Origin: Siphonodentalium dalli
Taxonomy: Eukaryota > Mollusca > Scaphopoda > Gadilida > Siphonodentaliidae
Direction: 5' to 3'
DNA length: 64,000 nucleotides
NCBI GenBank assembly: GCA_032622095.1
Contig: CP136068.1
Span: forward strand, 116,547,509 to 116,611,508
A model generated the notes under the pieces. The model did not search any database, was not told the DNA's origin, and saw only the letters and a list, made by a program, of their open reading frames with translations. A program made the translations under genes and the position numbers. Of the stretch, positions 33,831-46,032 are shown piece after piece. The first letter of the stretch is position 1, and every line of letters starts with the position of its first letter.

Positions 33831-34586
33831 AGATGACTAATCTCTTCCCGGCAACAATTCCAACAACAACAACAAGAATTCCAACAACAACAAAAACAAT
33901 AATGACAACAACATTTATATGGAACTCTTAATATTTTTATTCCACCAAATATATACAGAGACTTTAGGGAAGAGATGCACCATCTTTGTGAAATTTATCA
34001 ACTCAAGTGTTCACTCATAATCCTGGGCTCAGTTGGAAGGTGCATAGTGTATTGGTCACCATGTATTAACCCTTTCTATACTAATAGCAACCACCAAGGG
34101 TGCTTATACCTGAGGCAGGTGAATGACGTCATATATTTTTTTCTATATCCATCAGTGATTTTTCAAGATCGCGGGTATAGATTTTTAGAAATTGCCACGT
34201 GACTTCCGGTTAGGATCAGTGTGGAGATTGCCAAAAATCGCGGAATCAGGAATGGAGCATCGCGATGAAAATTATAGTACAACTTACGAATAATTCCCAT
34301 TTGTTTTAGGCATATTCATTTCATTTAGACCAATTTCGTTGGTTAGCTAAATGAAAACGAAAAATGAAGACGTCATGACACGGTTTCTGACATCATTTTG
34401 GATTTGTAAGCCAGAATACAGACAAAATTGAACAATACAGGACACGTCTTATCAAGCTGTAATGTCGTCTCCGTCGTGACCACTGCATGATGTTACATAA
34501 ACTATTCTTAGCATTATGTCACCGATAAAAGGCCAATTTGAGGCACAGCATGCTGTGTGGTTGCTCCACTACGTGTCACGTACGAT
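33831..34586. other. FREP 3' flank, no further gene seen
   Basis: Starts with a CAACAACAA-rich stretch (33,850-33,915) that is probably 3' UTR. A family 2 MITE end (TTAACCCTTTCTATACTAA) lies at 34,065. Confidence 0.5.
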
Positions 34587-34912
34587 TGATATTATATAAC
34601 ATCAAGCTCCATGAAGAGTTCAGTCCCATACGCAGGACTTACCGCTGCCCGCACCTGCACGTAATGTGAAGAAATGTCACGTTTATTTATTTGAGACGTT
34701 TGTAGCTCACATTTCATTGTGCATTATTCTGAGAAACAGAACTGTCCATAATAATTTGAAAATTGTCTAGATCAAGCCAGAATGAATTGTAATTGCCGAA
34801 TATTTCAGTAAAAAATGTTAGATTTAATTAAGAAAATACACATGCCGCAGCGGTCGGACATAGCGTAGCGAGGGGACTGAACTCTGTTTTGCAGCTTGAT
34901 ATAATATATACA
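34587..34912. mobile_element. Short inverted-repeat element (~326 bp)
   Basis: TATATAACATCAAGCTCCAT followed by GAAGAGTTCAGTCCC on the left is inverted on the right as GGGACTGAACTCTG...CAGCTTGATATAATATATA. Non-coding; MITE-like. Confidence 0.8.
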
Positions 34913-35298
34913 TCCCTGCAATGCAAAACAATAATAGATAATGTCGATGTACAATTTTCACTTGATGGGGGAGAATGCATTTAGTATGGAAAGGGTCATG
35001 CTGTGAGCAATTGTCATGCTAAATTAATTCCCGATATTTGTGGATTTGTGACACACGCAAGGGATGATCACCTGGTTCCTGTATCTGGACAAGATTTGCA
35101 GTTGCTCAGCTGGAGTTTGTGGTTTCTTGGTAGCCTCGAGTTATTTCCCAGTGAGACAAGACTCTCACGTGTCGTTTCTCGACCAATTTAACAAACAGTG
35201 CACTGGTCCACTGGCGCGACAACCCCACCATAATTATATTTATTAATTAGTTACAGGTTATCGGCCGCAATAAGTAGAACGCTGTCCGCGTCATAAGT

Positions 35299-35385
35299 AA
35301 CAAAAAGTCGGCCAATAAGTAGAAAACGCGGCCAATAAGTAACAAAAAGTCGGCCAATAAGTAGAAAACGCGGCCAATAAGTCAA
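35299..35385 (+). repeat. 42-bp tandem repeat, two units
   Basis: AACAAAAAGTCGGCCAATAA followed by GTAGAAAACGCGGCCAATAA twice, plus a partial unit upstream. Confidence 0.9.
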
Positions 35386-35500
35386 GGTAATGTAAATGAC
35401 GTCTTACGTAATTAGCTCGATCGGCAAAGAATATTGGGTCGACGGAAGATAGATTACATTTGCTTTCGGATGAATTTCGGACTGTCACTGTTTGGTTTTT

Positions 35501-35542
35501 TTTCACCCACTAACCGACGCGGCGAAGCCGCGTCCAGTGGGT
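35501..35542. repeat. GC-rich hairpin CACCCACT...AGTGGGTG
   Basis: Outer stem CACCCACT/AGTGGGTG and inner stem ACGCGGC/GCCGCGT around a GAA loop. It looks like the hairpin end of a dispersed element. The other end may be the hairpin GCGCGCTTTGCGCGC near 37,698. Confidence 0.65.
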
Positions 35543-36559
35543 GTCTATAATCGTAGGACTCATGCGTGTCTGCTGAATTGAACTAGTGCCTATGCGTTTC
35601 TGCTGAGCTGCACTGACGTTTGATCGCAAAATAAAATTATAATCATTATCAAAGGACACGTTTGGATAACACCGCCATTAACAGTTTCATATTATGATGT
35701 TGAGCTCATATCGTCAATAAAATTATAGTTATAACTGATAAAACTAAAAAGTACTGCTAAATTATTTCTGCCAATTGGGTAACTAGATTCAGGTTGAGCT
35801 GGAACTTGAGAAAATTTTAATTTCAACCAATCGAAATGCCGCTGGAAGTGGAAAGTGTTAAGGTTGGGGAGCGGAGCGCGAAATGACGTCATCGTAAACA
35901 AAGCGCCTCAAATCGTACATCATACATGTCTCGCTTCGTCTCGGAAGCGTGAATTAAATTCACTCATTTCGACTGAGTGTTTCTGCGTCCTATAACTCCT
36001 AAGATATTAAAAACTTGTGGGATATCTTTGAATGTGCTTAGGAAGGATTGTTTTGATATCGTTTTATTGGATTTACTTTCCAAAAAGGTGAGTTTGATGC
36101 CTGCATTTGTTCAATTTGTTGTCAATCTGATTCTGACAGCGCTCGTCTGAAAGTGCGACTGTAATTGGCAGAATTCGCGTGTTTGATTTGCAAAAGTTTT
36201 CTCCACTCGATTCTCTCAAAATGCACCACAATCGGTCAAATTCTTGCAATAATGCTATCTAAATACATCTTAGCTATTATTCGGATCAGATCTTCCCGTC
36301 GAGAAAAGCGATATTTTGACAAAAACGACACTTGAGAAAATGATTGTTTACATTTTGAGCGCCCCGCCCACGCTGGATTTTTATCATTGAAACAAATCAA
36401 TTTCTTCCATCTAAAAGATAATTACGTGCTGGACCCTGTCATTTTATGAATATATAAGTATTCCACGCAGACACACCAAGTCTCAGCTTTAAATTTTGAA
36501 ACATAACAGTTTGCTCCATATTGGACACCAGGGTACATATTGGACCATTTCTACCTGAT
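35543..36559. other. No gene seen
   Basis: Mixed sequence without recognised domain. A donor-like AAAAGGTGAGTTTG at about 36,085 has no supporting open reading frame. Confidence 0.4.
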
Positions 36560-37095
36560 AATTGTGCGACAGTACAGTCGCATTACTTTATACATCAACA
36601 TTGGTTACTATCACTCGACAAATTTATTTTGGTCTTACCGTCTATCATATCAACTCCTATTTTCCCCGCATAGTCTGACTAAGTGTCAACATTGGTCTTT
36701 GTCGCTCTACTAATTTATATCGTTTCATCGGTATGAACCGCATATCCAATTATCCACATGTAACCAACCCAACCTCTAATCCCGGTCCAATTTATTTTTA
36801 TTTTTTCATCGGTATAGTCGAGTTACATACTTATTTTTATCATGTGATACTTATGTCTATGGTATTACTATGCCGTATACGTATATCAATTGATATAAGT
36901 TCCTTTCTATATAATTCTGGTGCCATCTATAGAGATAGAGATAATTTCAGACCCCCCCCCCAATTTTATATCATTGTCGCTACAGTACAGTCGCAATGCA
37001 TTACATGGCAACATTGATCGCTATAGCTCTACTAATTTATGTCAGTTCATCGTATGAACTCCATATATTTACTCCATGTATTATAGTCTCGTTAC
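36560..37095 (+). repeat. Diverged direct repeats around ACAGTACAGTCGCA
   Basis: ACAGTACAGTCGCA at 36,569 and 36,982, each followed by an AACATTGg box and CTACTAATTTAT/CATCGGTATGAAC boxes. A third, partial version begins near 36,687. A poly-C run lies at 36,953-36,961. Confidence 0.65.
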
Positions 37096-37313
37096 GTATA
37101 CATTTTATCATTTGATACTAATTTGTATTCTGTATTTCTCTTCTGTTCAACAATGCCAAAATCATACCGGTGGAATGCCTTGTAACTTTTGCTACAACAT
37201 GCCGAGTTCCGCTGCAGATGATACAAAACTGACAACATTTCGAAATGTAAACAGGCTTCAAACTCACCAAAACCAAAGGTCCCAAGTCAAGGTACAAAAT
37301 CCCCAACACACTG

Positions 37314-37540
37314 ATGTGAGGTTTAATGATAACTCCATCTAAATAACCAATATAAGGATGTGAGGTGTAATGATAACTCCATCTAAATAACCAATATAAG
37401 GATGTGAGGTTTAATTATAACTCCATCTACAAAACCAATATAAGGATGTGAGGTTTAATGATAACCCCATCCACATAACCAATATAAGGATGTGAGGTTT
37501 AATGATAAATCCATCCACATAACTAATAAATATGTCCGAA
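37314..37540 (+). repeat. 44-bp tandem repeat, five units
   Basis: Units of GATGTGAGGTTTAATGATAA followed by CTCCATCTAAATAACCAATATAAG; later units carry ATCCACATAAC. Imperfect. Confidence 0.9.
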
Positions 37541-37879
37541 AATTAAACAAAAAATTAAATTCCATGATGGCGTCCAATATGGACTACCTAATTCTGCTCC
37601 AAAAACATGTATTTTGAATATATGGATGTTTATGGGGAGAAACCGATTATTTCAATGACATTTTAATTCACTGGGGGCCAAAACCCGACCTACGGGAGCG
37701 CGCTTTGCGCGCGACTGTATCTTAAGCATATGTGTATATTTAATAAGCCAACAATTGGAATCACAACAGAGAAGATTGGCGTGGGTCCCGGGTCCCTTGC
37801 GCATAGACATCATTGATGATCTCTATGGGAAACCAAATTGACATTTAATAGACAATTTCGATTAACCGCAATAACTTAA

Positions 37880-38060
37880 GGGATCTCTAATTGCGCTTAA
37901 GACCAATGAGAATATTTCTCATGGAGCTTGTGTGCAATAAGAATATTCCTTAAGTGATTGTGCTTAAGCGCAATTTGATATACCTTATTGCGCTTAAGCA
38001 ATAATGAATATTCTTATTGCAATAAGACATTCCTTATTGTGATTAACCGCAATTAGCTCT
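37880..38060. repeat. Cluster of short palindromes around TTGCGCTTAAG
   Basis: ATTGCGCTTAAG, TTGTGCTTAAGCGCAA, TTATTGCGCTTAAGCAATAA and AATATTCTTATTGCAATAAG make overlapping inverted repeats. Function unknown. Confidence 0.7.
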
Positions 38061-38689
38061 TCTTGCGCTTAATTAAAAAAAAATTGTTATAATTGTATTG
38101 TAACTATTAGTTTGTCCTTTAATATTTCCCATACATCATGCCCACATATATTCTGATAGAATAGTACTATTATTATTAATAGTACTCGTAGTAGTTAATA
38201 CCACCTTACTGTCAATATTCTAGCATGGTTAGTTTCAAAATCATAACGTTAATTGTTATTACTATTTGTGTGTACTGTACATGTACATCAGTCATCAATT
38301 AACAAACTTAAGCAGAGCCTGGTTGAATATCTACCATATATGGTGGGTCATTCCCATCTTCAAGCTGTCATTCATGTTATTTTGCATGCGAAGTGGTAGA
38401 CCCTCCAATAGCTTATCAATACCACTCAGGACAGTGGGTGTTTTTCCTCAATTAATTGAATTTCTTGTTGGGAGTAAATATACGTGGATGAACTACTCTC
38501 CGTACCAATATCATTCCCAGTGGAAACAGACAGTACCGTACTGTGAAATCGCTTCAAGTTATTCACTAAGTTCAAAAGAATACAAATTGCAGGAATAATT
38601 GTTAATTTAATAAAGCGCACAATCTCTTATATATTTGTTAATATATTCAGCCTGTGAAATAACAATTGCCAATGTTGCTAATTAATAAA

Positions 38690-38834
38690 ATACTTATTAA
38701 TTGGTTGTTTCCACATTGATCGAGTTATGAAACCTCGGTCTGTCGTATTAGCCTTCGACCTGCGGCCTCAGGTCAATACGACAGACCTCGGCCTCATAAC
38801 TCGGCCAATATGGAAACAACCAATTAATAACATA
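38690..38834. mobile_element. Palindromic MITE (~145 bp)
   Basis: TTATTAATTGGTTGTTTCCA on the left is inverted on the right as TGGAAACAACCAATTAATAA. The GAGTTATGA and ACCTCGGTCTGTCGTATT boxes are also mirrored. Confidence 0.9.
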
Positions 38835-38842
38835 TAATATTA

Positions 38843-39135
38843 TCACTTTAAAGTGATGAGATTCACTCCGGTACGGTGATAAAATAGAAGTGTAGAATAA
38901 TCTTGCTCAAAGTAGTTATTTTTTCGAATATAAATCCAAATTTACATCGCACACCTTCATTCTTATATATCAATTAAATTCAATGACTCTCGATGGCGAA
39001 ATCATTTGCGCTGGTTTGTCGTCTTTTGTTGCGTCCCGAATCGAGATGTAAATATTTAAAATTGCGCCTTGTTCAGGCGATGTTTTCTATAGAGTGGTGT
39101 GGTCGATTTCGTTGATATTTTCGGCGATGTTAGTA
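38843..39135. repeat. Left arm of a ~3.9-kb inverted element
   Basis: Matches the reverse complement of 42,413-42,710 in many ordered boxes: CACTTTAAAGTGATG, CTCAAAGTAGTTATTTTTT, TTCTTATATATCAATTAAAT, TCGAGATGTAAATATTTA, GGCGATGTTAGTA. Diverged by roughly a fifth by eye, so an old pair of arms. Confidence 0.85.
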
Positions 39136-39157
39136 GAATTCTACATTCTTCCATTTG

Positions 39158-39243
39158 GCACGACGCCTGCTAGTCCAAGTCTTCTTGTACTAAAACCAGC
39201 TAAGATATTGGGATGGCGATGCTGGCGTTTAGTCCAAGCCCGC
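39158..39243. repeat. Inner inverted repeat, left (86 bp)
   Basis: TAGTCCAAGTCTTCTTGTAC through GTTTAGTCCAAGCCCGC is inverted almost exactly at 40,263-40,347. The ~1-kb interval between the arms has no recognised gene. Nested inside the older 38.8-42.7 kb pair. Confidence 0.92.
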
Positions 39244-40262
39244 TTGCATACCAATCCTACCACATGAGTTACGCCCACGATCTGTGGCGGGGATTTGTGG
39301 TGTATTTTACTCGATTTACCTAGCAAATCAATACATGATGCTATATACATCGGAAAGGCTTACATCTAATGGTCATAATGGTGTATAATAATCTAACTTT
39401 AATGTTAAATTACATATAGAATATTCCGGTTGATTGCCACAAACATCGATTTGTTTCTCTGTTTGTTTACGTTTTAACCGAAAGCCGAAGTGGTCCGAAT
39501 AAGTTCGGCATAATCCGCTGTTTGTTCTGGGAATTCTACTTTCCGTTTCTATATATAGCGCGGGTTTTCCGAACAAAAATGGCGAAAACCGATCGCCCGA
39601 AAGTCCAGTTTTCTATGTGCTTTCAGAACAATTCCCGCACTAAAAACTTAATGACATAATGGAGGACCAGAACGGTAGTTTTGTTGACAATTATCGCAAG
39701 CAACTTGTCAAAATTGGAGCAAATTAGATCTCTTGTGTCTGACTTGCCATGCGCGTGGTGTGCATTTTGACATCTGTGTTGATAAAATAATCGGAGAACC
39801 GAATCACACAGTTTCGAAATATAGTTCTTCCGTTTTAGTGGGACTTTTCAAACTTAAGGTTCATTTATTTAGTGTATTACATTTATATCTCCAATGTTTA
39901 ATTAATCTATTTATTATTTTATTTATTGACACACATACTTACGATTACAATGGAGAATTCATCGTAATTTGCGTTGTTGTCCAAAATCTACGGAATATTT
40001 TCAACGGAAAATGCCGAACACAGTTCGCGAGGTCAACCGAGTTCGCATACTTTTAAAAAATTGTAAACATTGAGGTAAATGTCTCTTTTCGCATTAAATT
40101 ACCGTTTTAAATTCACAACTGATGTGGGTTTCAGATAAAATAGCATGTCTTCTGCGGAAAATATCCGTTTATTGTCGCAATTGTGATATTTTATTTCATA
40201 TAATTGTGGTTTTATTTGAGCGGGTCACTAACGCTTAAGCCGTGTCATAAGCGAGCATATAG

Positions 40263-40347
40263 GGCGGGCTTGGACTAAACGCCAGCATCGCCATCCCAAT
40301 ATCTTAGCTGGTTTTAGTACAAGAAGACTTGGACTAGACGCCTGCAT
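40263..40347. repeat. Inner inverted repeat, right
   Basis: GCGGGCTTGGACTAAACGCC through AGACTTGGACTAGACGCCTG; the mirror of 39,158-39,243. Confidence 0.92.
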
Positions 40348-40359
40348 GAGTACTAACTT

Positions 40360-41110
40360 ATCAGTGAATGCACCCAACAAGTACACATGTCTTTAATCAG
40401 GCTATGGTCTTACTATCTCGTCCAAATACAGATACGATAGGCGAGAATCGCATGAGTTTTGATATGTCGATGCCGTCTGGAGAGTTTCGCGGGACCAGCA
40501 TCCCGTCTCGATTTGCTCAGTCTACCCTTGATGCTATAAAGTGGTAGCCGCGGGCGCTTATATATAGAGTTGTTTTTATGAGCCATCAGGCCCCCGCGGC
40601 AGCGGTCGCTGGCGCGACCTGACTGCCTCGATATCAATTTGAAAAAGGGGTGACGTTGCTTAACGCGCCTGCGGCGCTTCAATAACAGGTTAGACAGTGC
40701 CGTCCGCCTCCCCCAAGCCCATCCACCCTAAAAGTGATTTTTCCTATAGTGTTTTTGAAACGTGTCTCTTTGTGGTGTCATTCTTTTGGTATGATTTTTT
40801 ACTAAATAACGGGTATATTAGAGTTACATTTCTTTGAATTTTACAATCGAAACATAGTATAAGATATTCGCATGCGATGCTGAGTCACGCGGGACACGGC
40901 AAACTAAATCGCGCGCAAATTGGCTTGCGATTTTTCAGCATCCCACCCCATTTGGCATGCGATAGCGTTTGTACTAGGTGCTTTAATACCATGTGGGGGA
41001 CCTTTGACACATTGGTGTGATAAGGTGTGGTGTGAAATGATAGCGGGTGGTGTGATATTTATGATACGGCATGGTGTTGGCAGCGGCTTTTACGACATTA
41101 ACACGACATT
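40360..41110. other. GC-rich, promoter-like patch without a recognised gene
   Basis: From about 40,470 to 40,680 the DNA is GC-rich. The minus strand holds a TATATATAAG box (about 40,557-40,568) bordered by GCCGCGGGGGCC and GCGCCCGCGGC. A short minus-strand ORF begins about 60-70 bases downstream, without a known domain. It could be a core promoter or part of a retroelement end. Confidence 0.35.
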
Positions 41111-41139
41111 AACACGTATTTTCCCCACTCAGGTCTAAA

Positions 41140-41352
41140 AATATACATTGGAATGGTCCTTATTCATCTGGGTTTTCATGAAATTGAGCAGACGACAGAT
41201 AACACACATGAGTCCTATTCATTGTAGCGAAATGTTCAGATTAAGTACAGCAAACGACATAATAATATATGGTCAGGTGTTGAACTTATTATCTGAACAT
41301 TTCCTATGAGATAACTACAAGTCAATGATGCCTTTAGTATAGCAAGGGTTAA
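41140..41352. mobile_element. TTAA-type MITE, family 2, copy
   Basis: TACATTGGAATGGTCC, then GAAATGTTCAGATTA, TTGAACTTATTATCTGAACA, and the right end TAGTATAGCAAGGGTTAA. The left TTAA is lost. Confidence 0.75.
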
Positions 41353-41949
41353 CAAAAGTTTACCTAATACAATACAGAAAGGGTCAATACCAATCAAACC
41401 CTGTGTATCCAGGATTCCAATACCAGAACTCGAAATCCTATTTTTTTAAATACACAATTTAAAGGGATTCTGTACTCAACGGTTGTTGTTAATTTCTATA
41501 GTATCTGAGTCGTAGAATACGGTAACCAGATTTCCATTATTTGAAAGTCTGTTGAGTACGAAGTAATGTTACGGATGGCAGATTAGCTGGAATGCGAAAA
41601 TACAATTTGTCATCGTCGAGTAATTTTTGTACAGTTTTCAAGCAAATGTTATATTATATGCATAATAGTCCCAGATGCTCATTTAAGTTATTGTATAGAC
41701 TGTGTGGCTTGAGTTTGCGCCCCGTATCAACATATTTTTCTACACGATCATGTGTGCCACGCGTTACCCACTCCACTATCCGTCAATTAATTTGATTACG
41801 TTGTTTGTACACGGAAATTCATAATTTAATTTATGGCTCGAGCCATAAATAAAATTTATATCAAATTATTAACTTTGATTTTAAGATAATCTATTAACCT
41901 GAACGTTTACATAATACATCTTTGATTTGATTCGAGTCGAGGAACCCAC
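41353..41949. other. No gene seen
   Basis: AT-rich with a short palindrome TTTATGGCTCGAGCCATAAA at about 41,831. A 67-codon ORF (41592-41795) has no recognised motif. Confidence 0.45.
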
Positions 41950-42335
41950 CCATCAAATGCTCAGATATCGATGTTTTAAGTTTGTTATTTCTCGAGATGT
42001 GCAATTGTTTATGGCCCAGAAAAACGTGACCAAACAGAGGGTCTCGGACAAAATTTCGGTTGAAGATGGATAACTCTAAAATCAAGTGGTAATACGGCCA
42101 AATTCGCGATACTTAAGTGATAATACGGCCATATTTTGTTGAACAAAATGTTGATAAATAACACGTCTTGTGAAATTTTATACCATAGTTGACATTGGTT
42201 AGCATTATTTTGTTGCAATAAATTTATTCTGATAGCTAACGCGTACTTAGAAGAAACTTTGTTGTTGTTGTTGTTGTATCCTGATGATATATCTAGATAC
42301 CGTCTAATCGGATTGAGTATCTTTAAACATTAAAG
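41950..42335 (+). repeat. Dispersed ~380-bp repeat, long copy 1
   Basis: Shared boxes with 56,918-57,262 in order: AGTTTGTTATTTCTCGAGAT, GGGTCTCGGACAAAATT, AACTCTAAAATCAAGTGGTA, GATAATACGGCCATATTTTG, GTTAGCATTATTTTgTTGCA and GGATTGAGTA. It carries a GTT microsatellite near 42,258. Non-coding here. Confidence 0.88.
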
Positions 42336-42412
42336 ATATATTATGGACTTGTTCTGGGGCGTGAAATTGATAAGTTAGTACTAAGGCACTATGCCAACCT
42401 GGGGAATGTAGC

Positions 42413-42710
42413 ATCTATACTAACATCGCCGAAATTTTCAAACAAAACTATCATACCACACCATAGAAACATCGTCTGAACTACGTTCAATTGTAAATAT
42501 TTACATCTCGATTCTGGACGCAACTATCGGCGATAAACTAACAAATTATTTCACCATCGAGCGTCATTGCATTTAATTGATATATAAGAATGAATGTGTG
42601 TGTTGTAAATTTGAATTAACATTCGTAAAAAATAACTACTTTGAGCACGAATATTCTCAATTTCTATTTGATCACCCTACCGGGGTGTTTCACATCACTT
42701 TAAAGTAAAT
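42413..42710. repeat. Right arm of the ~3.9-kb inverted element
   Basis: Inverted, diverged match of 38,843-39,135. Confidence 0.85.
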
Positions 42711-43190
42711 TTCAGTTATCAAGGACCAACGGGTTGCTACTTTAATTATGTGTCGAATGCAAATATTATTGTGTATTAGACCAACTGAGAAAGAAATGTG
42801 TAAGTTCTCTACTTGGCTTTTGAGGTAACCTCTCTACGAGGGCATATATTGAATTCTGGTTATTCTTGGAAACCTTATGTTTCTGGTGTCCATAATGTAA
42901 ACACTTTATATATGAACAGACACGCATGTACTCAGCTTCAATACACAGTTGCACAATTCCAACAAACAGCAACATTGTTTGACTATTCGTACTCAGGGCT
43001 TCTTGCAAACAATTAACTAACATTGTTTGTTTAACATGCGTGTACCTAAAACGCTGAATCAGCTACTGATCAGCAGGTTACCACTCAAAATGCTGATCAG
43101 CAGATTTCCCTATTTCAGTTTAACTTAGTTATAACGACGATAGTCGGTCGTGGGTTGCGCATATGGCACGTCATATATGGGCTATATACA
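42711..43190. other. No gene seen
   Basis: Contains two CTGATCAGCAG(G/A)TT boxes near 43,066 and 43,092 that resemble motifs of the 44.1-46.2 kb foldback element. No supported ORF. Confidence 0.45.
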
Positions 43191-43195
43191 CACAT

Positions 43196-44023
43196 CAAAA
43201 AAGAAAGTCCCCCCTAATATATTCGGTAATATTTTATGAGATATTGGATGGATTTTTATGAAACTTTCCACAAATGATTTGTGGTACCAAAGACATCAAG
43301 TGTGCTAATTACTGTGATGTGAGGTGAGATATGGCTGAGTGAGCACAAATTGAATGTAAGGGGGCACTTTTCAAAAGATGCAAAAACACAGGTAGAGTGA
43401 TCACAGACATTCAGCTGTGCCTTGGTCCCCACTTCTCGCACAGGCCTGGAACATCCTTATATGTTGGTACCTCAATGGCCTAAATGGTGGGAAACATGGT
43501 TTACAGAAACATATCTTCTGATAAATCTGTGTTGCTCATAGCATGAAACTTCAAGGTGTGATTCCAAAGGAATGTGGTAGACTGAATGGCCTGGGCATGC
43601 AGCAGGAACATTGTGTCTCGAAGATGACACTAAATGTTATCGTGGACTCACAGTGTCACTTTTAGACCACGTTTACAGACAGTAACAACTTGTGTGAACA
43701 ATGGAACAATGGAGTGACTGCCCACTCTTCGTCAGTGACTCGGTGTTTTGCAACTTTTGAAAAGCACCCCTCTTCAATTCAATTCATACTCAGCTAAGTA
43801 AGTAAGTAAATATTTTATCATGGCATATCATCATAAAATGTGTTACACTTATATAATTAAATAATAAACAATAACATGTCATATTATAGCCATAACATAA
43901 CTCACAGGACGGTGCCTCACACATGTTGTGAATCAGATACCACTAAACATTTGCGTAAAGCTTCGTCAAAATCCATCCAATATCTCATAAACCGAATATA
44001 TTAGGGGGGTTTCTTTTTTGAGG
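43196..44023. mobile_element. DNA transposon remnant with ~60-bp terminal inverted repeats (~830 bp)
   Basis: The left end AAAAAAGAAAGTCCCCCCTA, then ATATATTCGG and GAGATATTGGATGGATTTT, is inverted on the right as AAAATCCATCCAATATCTCA, CCGAATATATTAGGGGGGTT, TCTTTTTT. The inside has no intact transposase. A TAAG microsatellite lies near 43,796. Superfamily not assigned. Confidence 0.88.
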
Positions 44024-44069
44024 TGTTTATATCCCACAACAGGGGGGGGGGGGGTACCGTTCGATCACC

Positions 44070-44285
44070 CGTCATGCCCGTTCAGCAGTTGAAAATCCCG
44101 TTGAGCAGTACAGCGGCTTCATGCAGTTCAGCAGATTCTCGCAAACACAGTTTAAATAAATTATAACGAAGTTAGTAGAGTTTAAGTTGTACAAATGACT
44201 TGTAATCGATGGACCATAGTCAAATACAGGGACATTTGACCGACCCAGCTCAACAATTCAAAATCACCTTCAGCACTTGAAATGG
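44070..44285. repeat. Foldback element, left arm
   Basis: CCCGTTCAGCAG, GTACAGCGG, CAGCAGATTCTCGC, ACAGGGACATTTGACC and TCAACAaTTCAAAATC occur in this order and are inverted at 46,033-46,240. About 200 bp. Confidence 0.85.
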
Positions 44286-44399
44286 GGCAATTCAGAAGAT
44301 TCCCCGAACGCATAGTTTGTGGAATCTGTTGAACTGTTCCCGATAAAGCTCTGAATGGGAATTTGAACTGTTGAGGTGGGGCCGAGGTCGGTGAAATGG

Positions 44400-44462
44400 T
44401 GTTCCATCCGATATTCAGAGACGTGGCGACAGGGGGGGGGGGGTTTGGGGGGGGGGGGGGGT
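44400..44462 (+). repeat. Poly-G tract (two runs)
   Basis: Two runs of ten or more G separated by TTT, followed by GTCCCC. Homopolymer length in such tracts is unreliable in assemblies. Confidence 0.9.
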
Positions 44463-44594
44463 CCCCAACACCAACAATAAGTTGAAAATGTTCTTGTAGT
44501 TTTATTTTCAGACAATTTATCGGGGGAATTTATTGTATTTGGAGCAATATTTGCATATTTTCCTACTTTTGGTCAAACTTTTGGACTGAAATTG

Positions 44595-45190
44595 CCATCA
44601 GTTGGAAATTTTCCAACCTTATGGGGGGTGTCAGGTTGGAAATTTCCAACACTTGGAAACCTTGTGTCCTGGTCCCTCCCCCGTGGCCAGTCAAAAACTG
44701 ATAGTTAATATAAGAAAGCAATATTGTCCTACATTTGTTAAAAATGGTCAGTGGATTTGTCATCAGTTGGAAATTTCCAACCTCAGTGGGGGTGTCAGGT
44801 TTTAAATTTCCAACTCGAGGAAGGCTTCAGGCTAGTCTAGATGCTAGTAATTTGCGATTTTCTTGTTCAGATATAAAACATTCCGCACACCGGGCCGAAC
44901 CATGGTCGGCCCGGTGTGTCATGGTCCCTCTACTGGCCAATAAAAAACTGCTAATTAGTTTAAGAAACATTTGGTCAAAATTGTGGCTGAAATGGTCATC
45001 AGTTGGAGATTTTTTCCAACCTAAGGGTGTGAGGTTTGAAATTTCCAATACTATTGGAAAGCATGAGTCCAGTCTAGATGCTAGAATTTTGCGATTTTCT
45101 TGTTTAGTTTTAAAAAAAATCTCACATCCGGCAGAACAACCATGGTCGGCCCGGTGTATCCTGGCCTCTTGTCCGTAGCCGTGTGCATTT
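44595..45190 (+). repeat. ~235-bp tandem repeat, about 2.5 units
   Basis: CATCAGTTGGAaATTTtCCAACCT occurs at about 44,597, 44,762 and 44,997. It is followed by a GGTGTCAGGTT.GAAATTTCCAA box, then in the last two units by AGTCTAGATGCTAG, GCGATTTTCTTGTT and CATGGTCGGCCCGGTGT. The last box makes a hairpin in the middle unit (CACCGGGCCGAACCATGGTC / GGCCCGGTGTG). Confidence 0.88.
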
Positions 45191-45314
45191 TTCTGGAGTT
45201 GGACCACTAGATGTTAGGATTTATGCAATTTTCAGGTTCAAATATCCCAAATGTTCTGATACCGGGTGGGTGCAAAAATGGATTTATGCAAAACTTGTGT
45301 TTGGTCGGATTCAA

Positions 45315-45372
45315 GGGGGGGGGGGGGGGGTGCAGTTGGAATTTCCCAAAGTGGACACCCCCCCCCCCCAAC
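45315..45372. repeat. Poly-G and poly-C runs facing each other
   Basis: A G run at about 45,316-45,330 followed within 30 bases by a C run at 45,358-45,369. Able to form a hairpin or slippage site. Confidence 0.85.
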
Positions 45373-45666
45373 GGAGACCCTCTAGCCACGTCCCTGTCGA
45401 TATTTCGTTATGGCCCATCGATGGCCCATTAACTACAGAACGTTAAGGGGAGATCTGATAGAGGTGTTCAAAATCTTGAAGAGATTCTACAATATTAATC
45501 CAGAATTGCTGTTCACAATTAATCTATAATTCATTTTCCCTCATTATTAGAATGAATTTTTCATAATGCCTGACATATATTTATATGTTTATTCATTTTG
45601 TTTCAATCACATTTTTGTTTCTTCTCTGTCTTGTAGCATGCCTACATTCAGTGCCTATTTTCAGCG

Positions 45667-45732
45667 CTAATTAATTAATTAATTAATTGGTTGATTAGTG
45701 CTAATTGATTAATTAATCGATTAATTGATTTA
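45667..45732. repeat. TTAATTAATTAA low-complexity tract
   Basis: Tandem TTAA tetranucleotides with decay. It offers many potential TTAA target sites. Confidence 0.85.
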
Positions 45733-46032
45733 TAAAACATTGTCTATTTAACCAATTTTATGTGGTTTCTCATCATGATTTCTAAATCTATTTGTCTTTT
45801 TATTAGTTTTTAGTAATGAATTTACAAGGATTATAACATAATCAATCCAGCCCGCACGTGTCATATGACCGGTTATATTATAAAATAAACCTAGAATCAG
45901 CCAATTGTTATTGTTATTGGTAGTGGCAACGGGAAGATCACCTGGATAGGTCATGTTGCCTCCACATGACATCTCACTTGAAATAAAGTAACTTATAATT
46001 GAGAAAATCTACGTTCGGGTAATTAATCTGTT

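Noticed and set aside
36080-36100. Splice-donor-like AAAAGGTGAGTTTG as an exon end
   Set aside because: No upstream open frame with a recognisable protein or matching acceptor was found.
39549-39660. Short ORF (MAKTDRPKVQ) behind a TATATATAG box
   Set aside because: Only 26 codons, the TATA box lies so close that transcription would start after the ATG, and the region is inside a transposon-like inverted pair.
40413-40682. 89-codon Arg-rich minus-strand ORF
   Set aside because: Lies over the GC-rich patch, has no domain and overlaps a TATA-like box; composition explains it.
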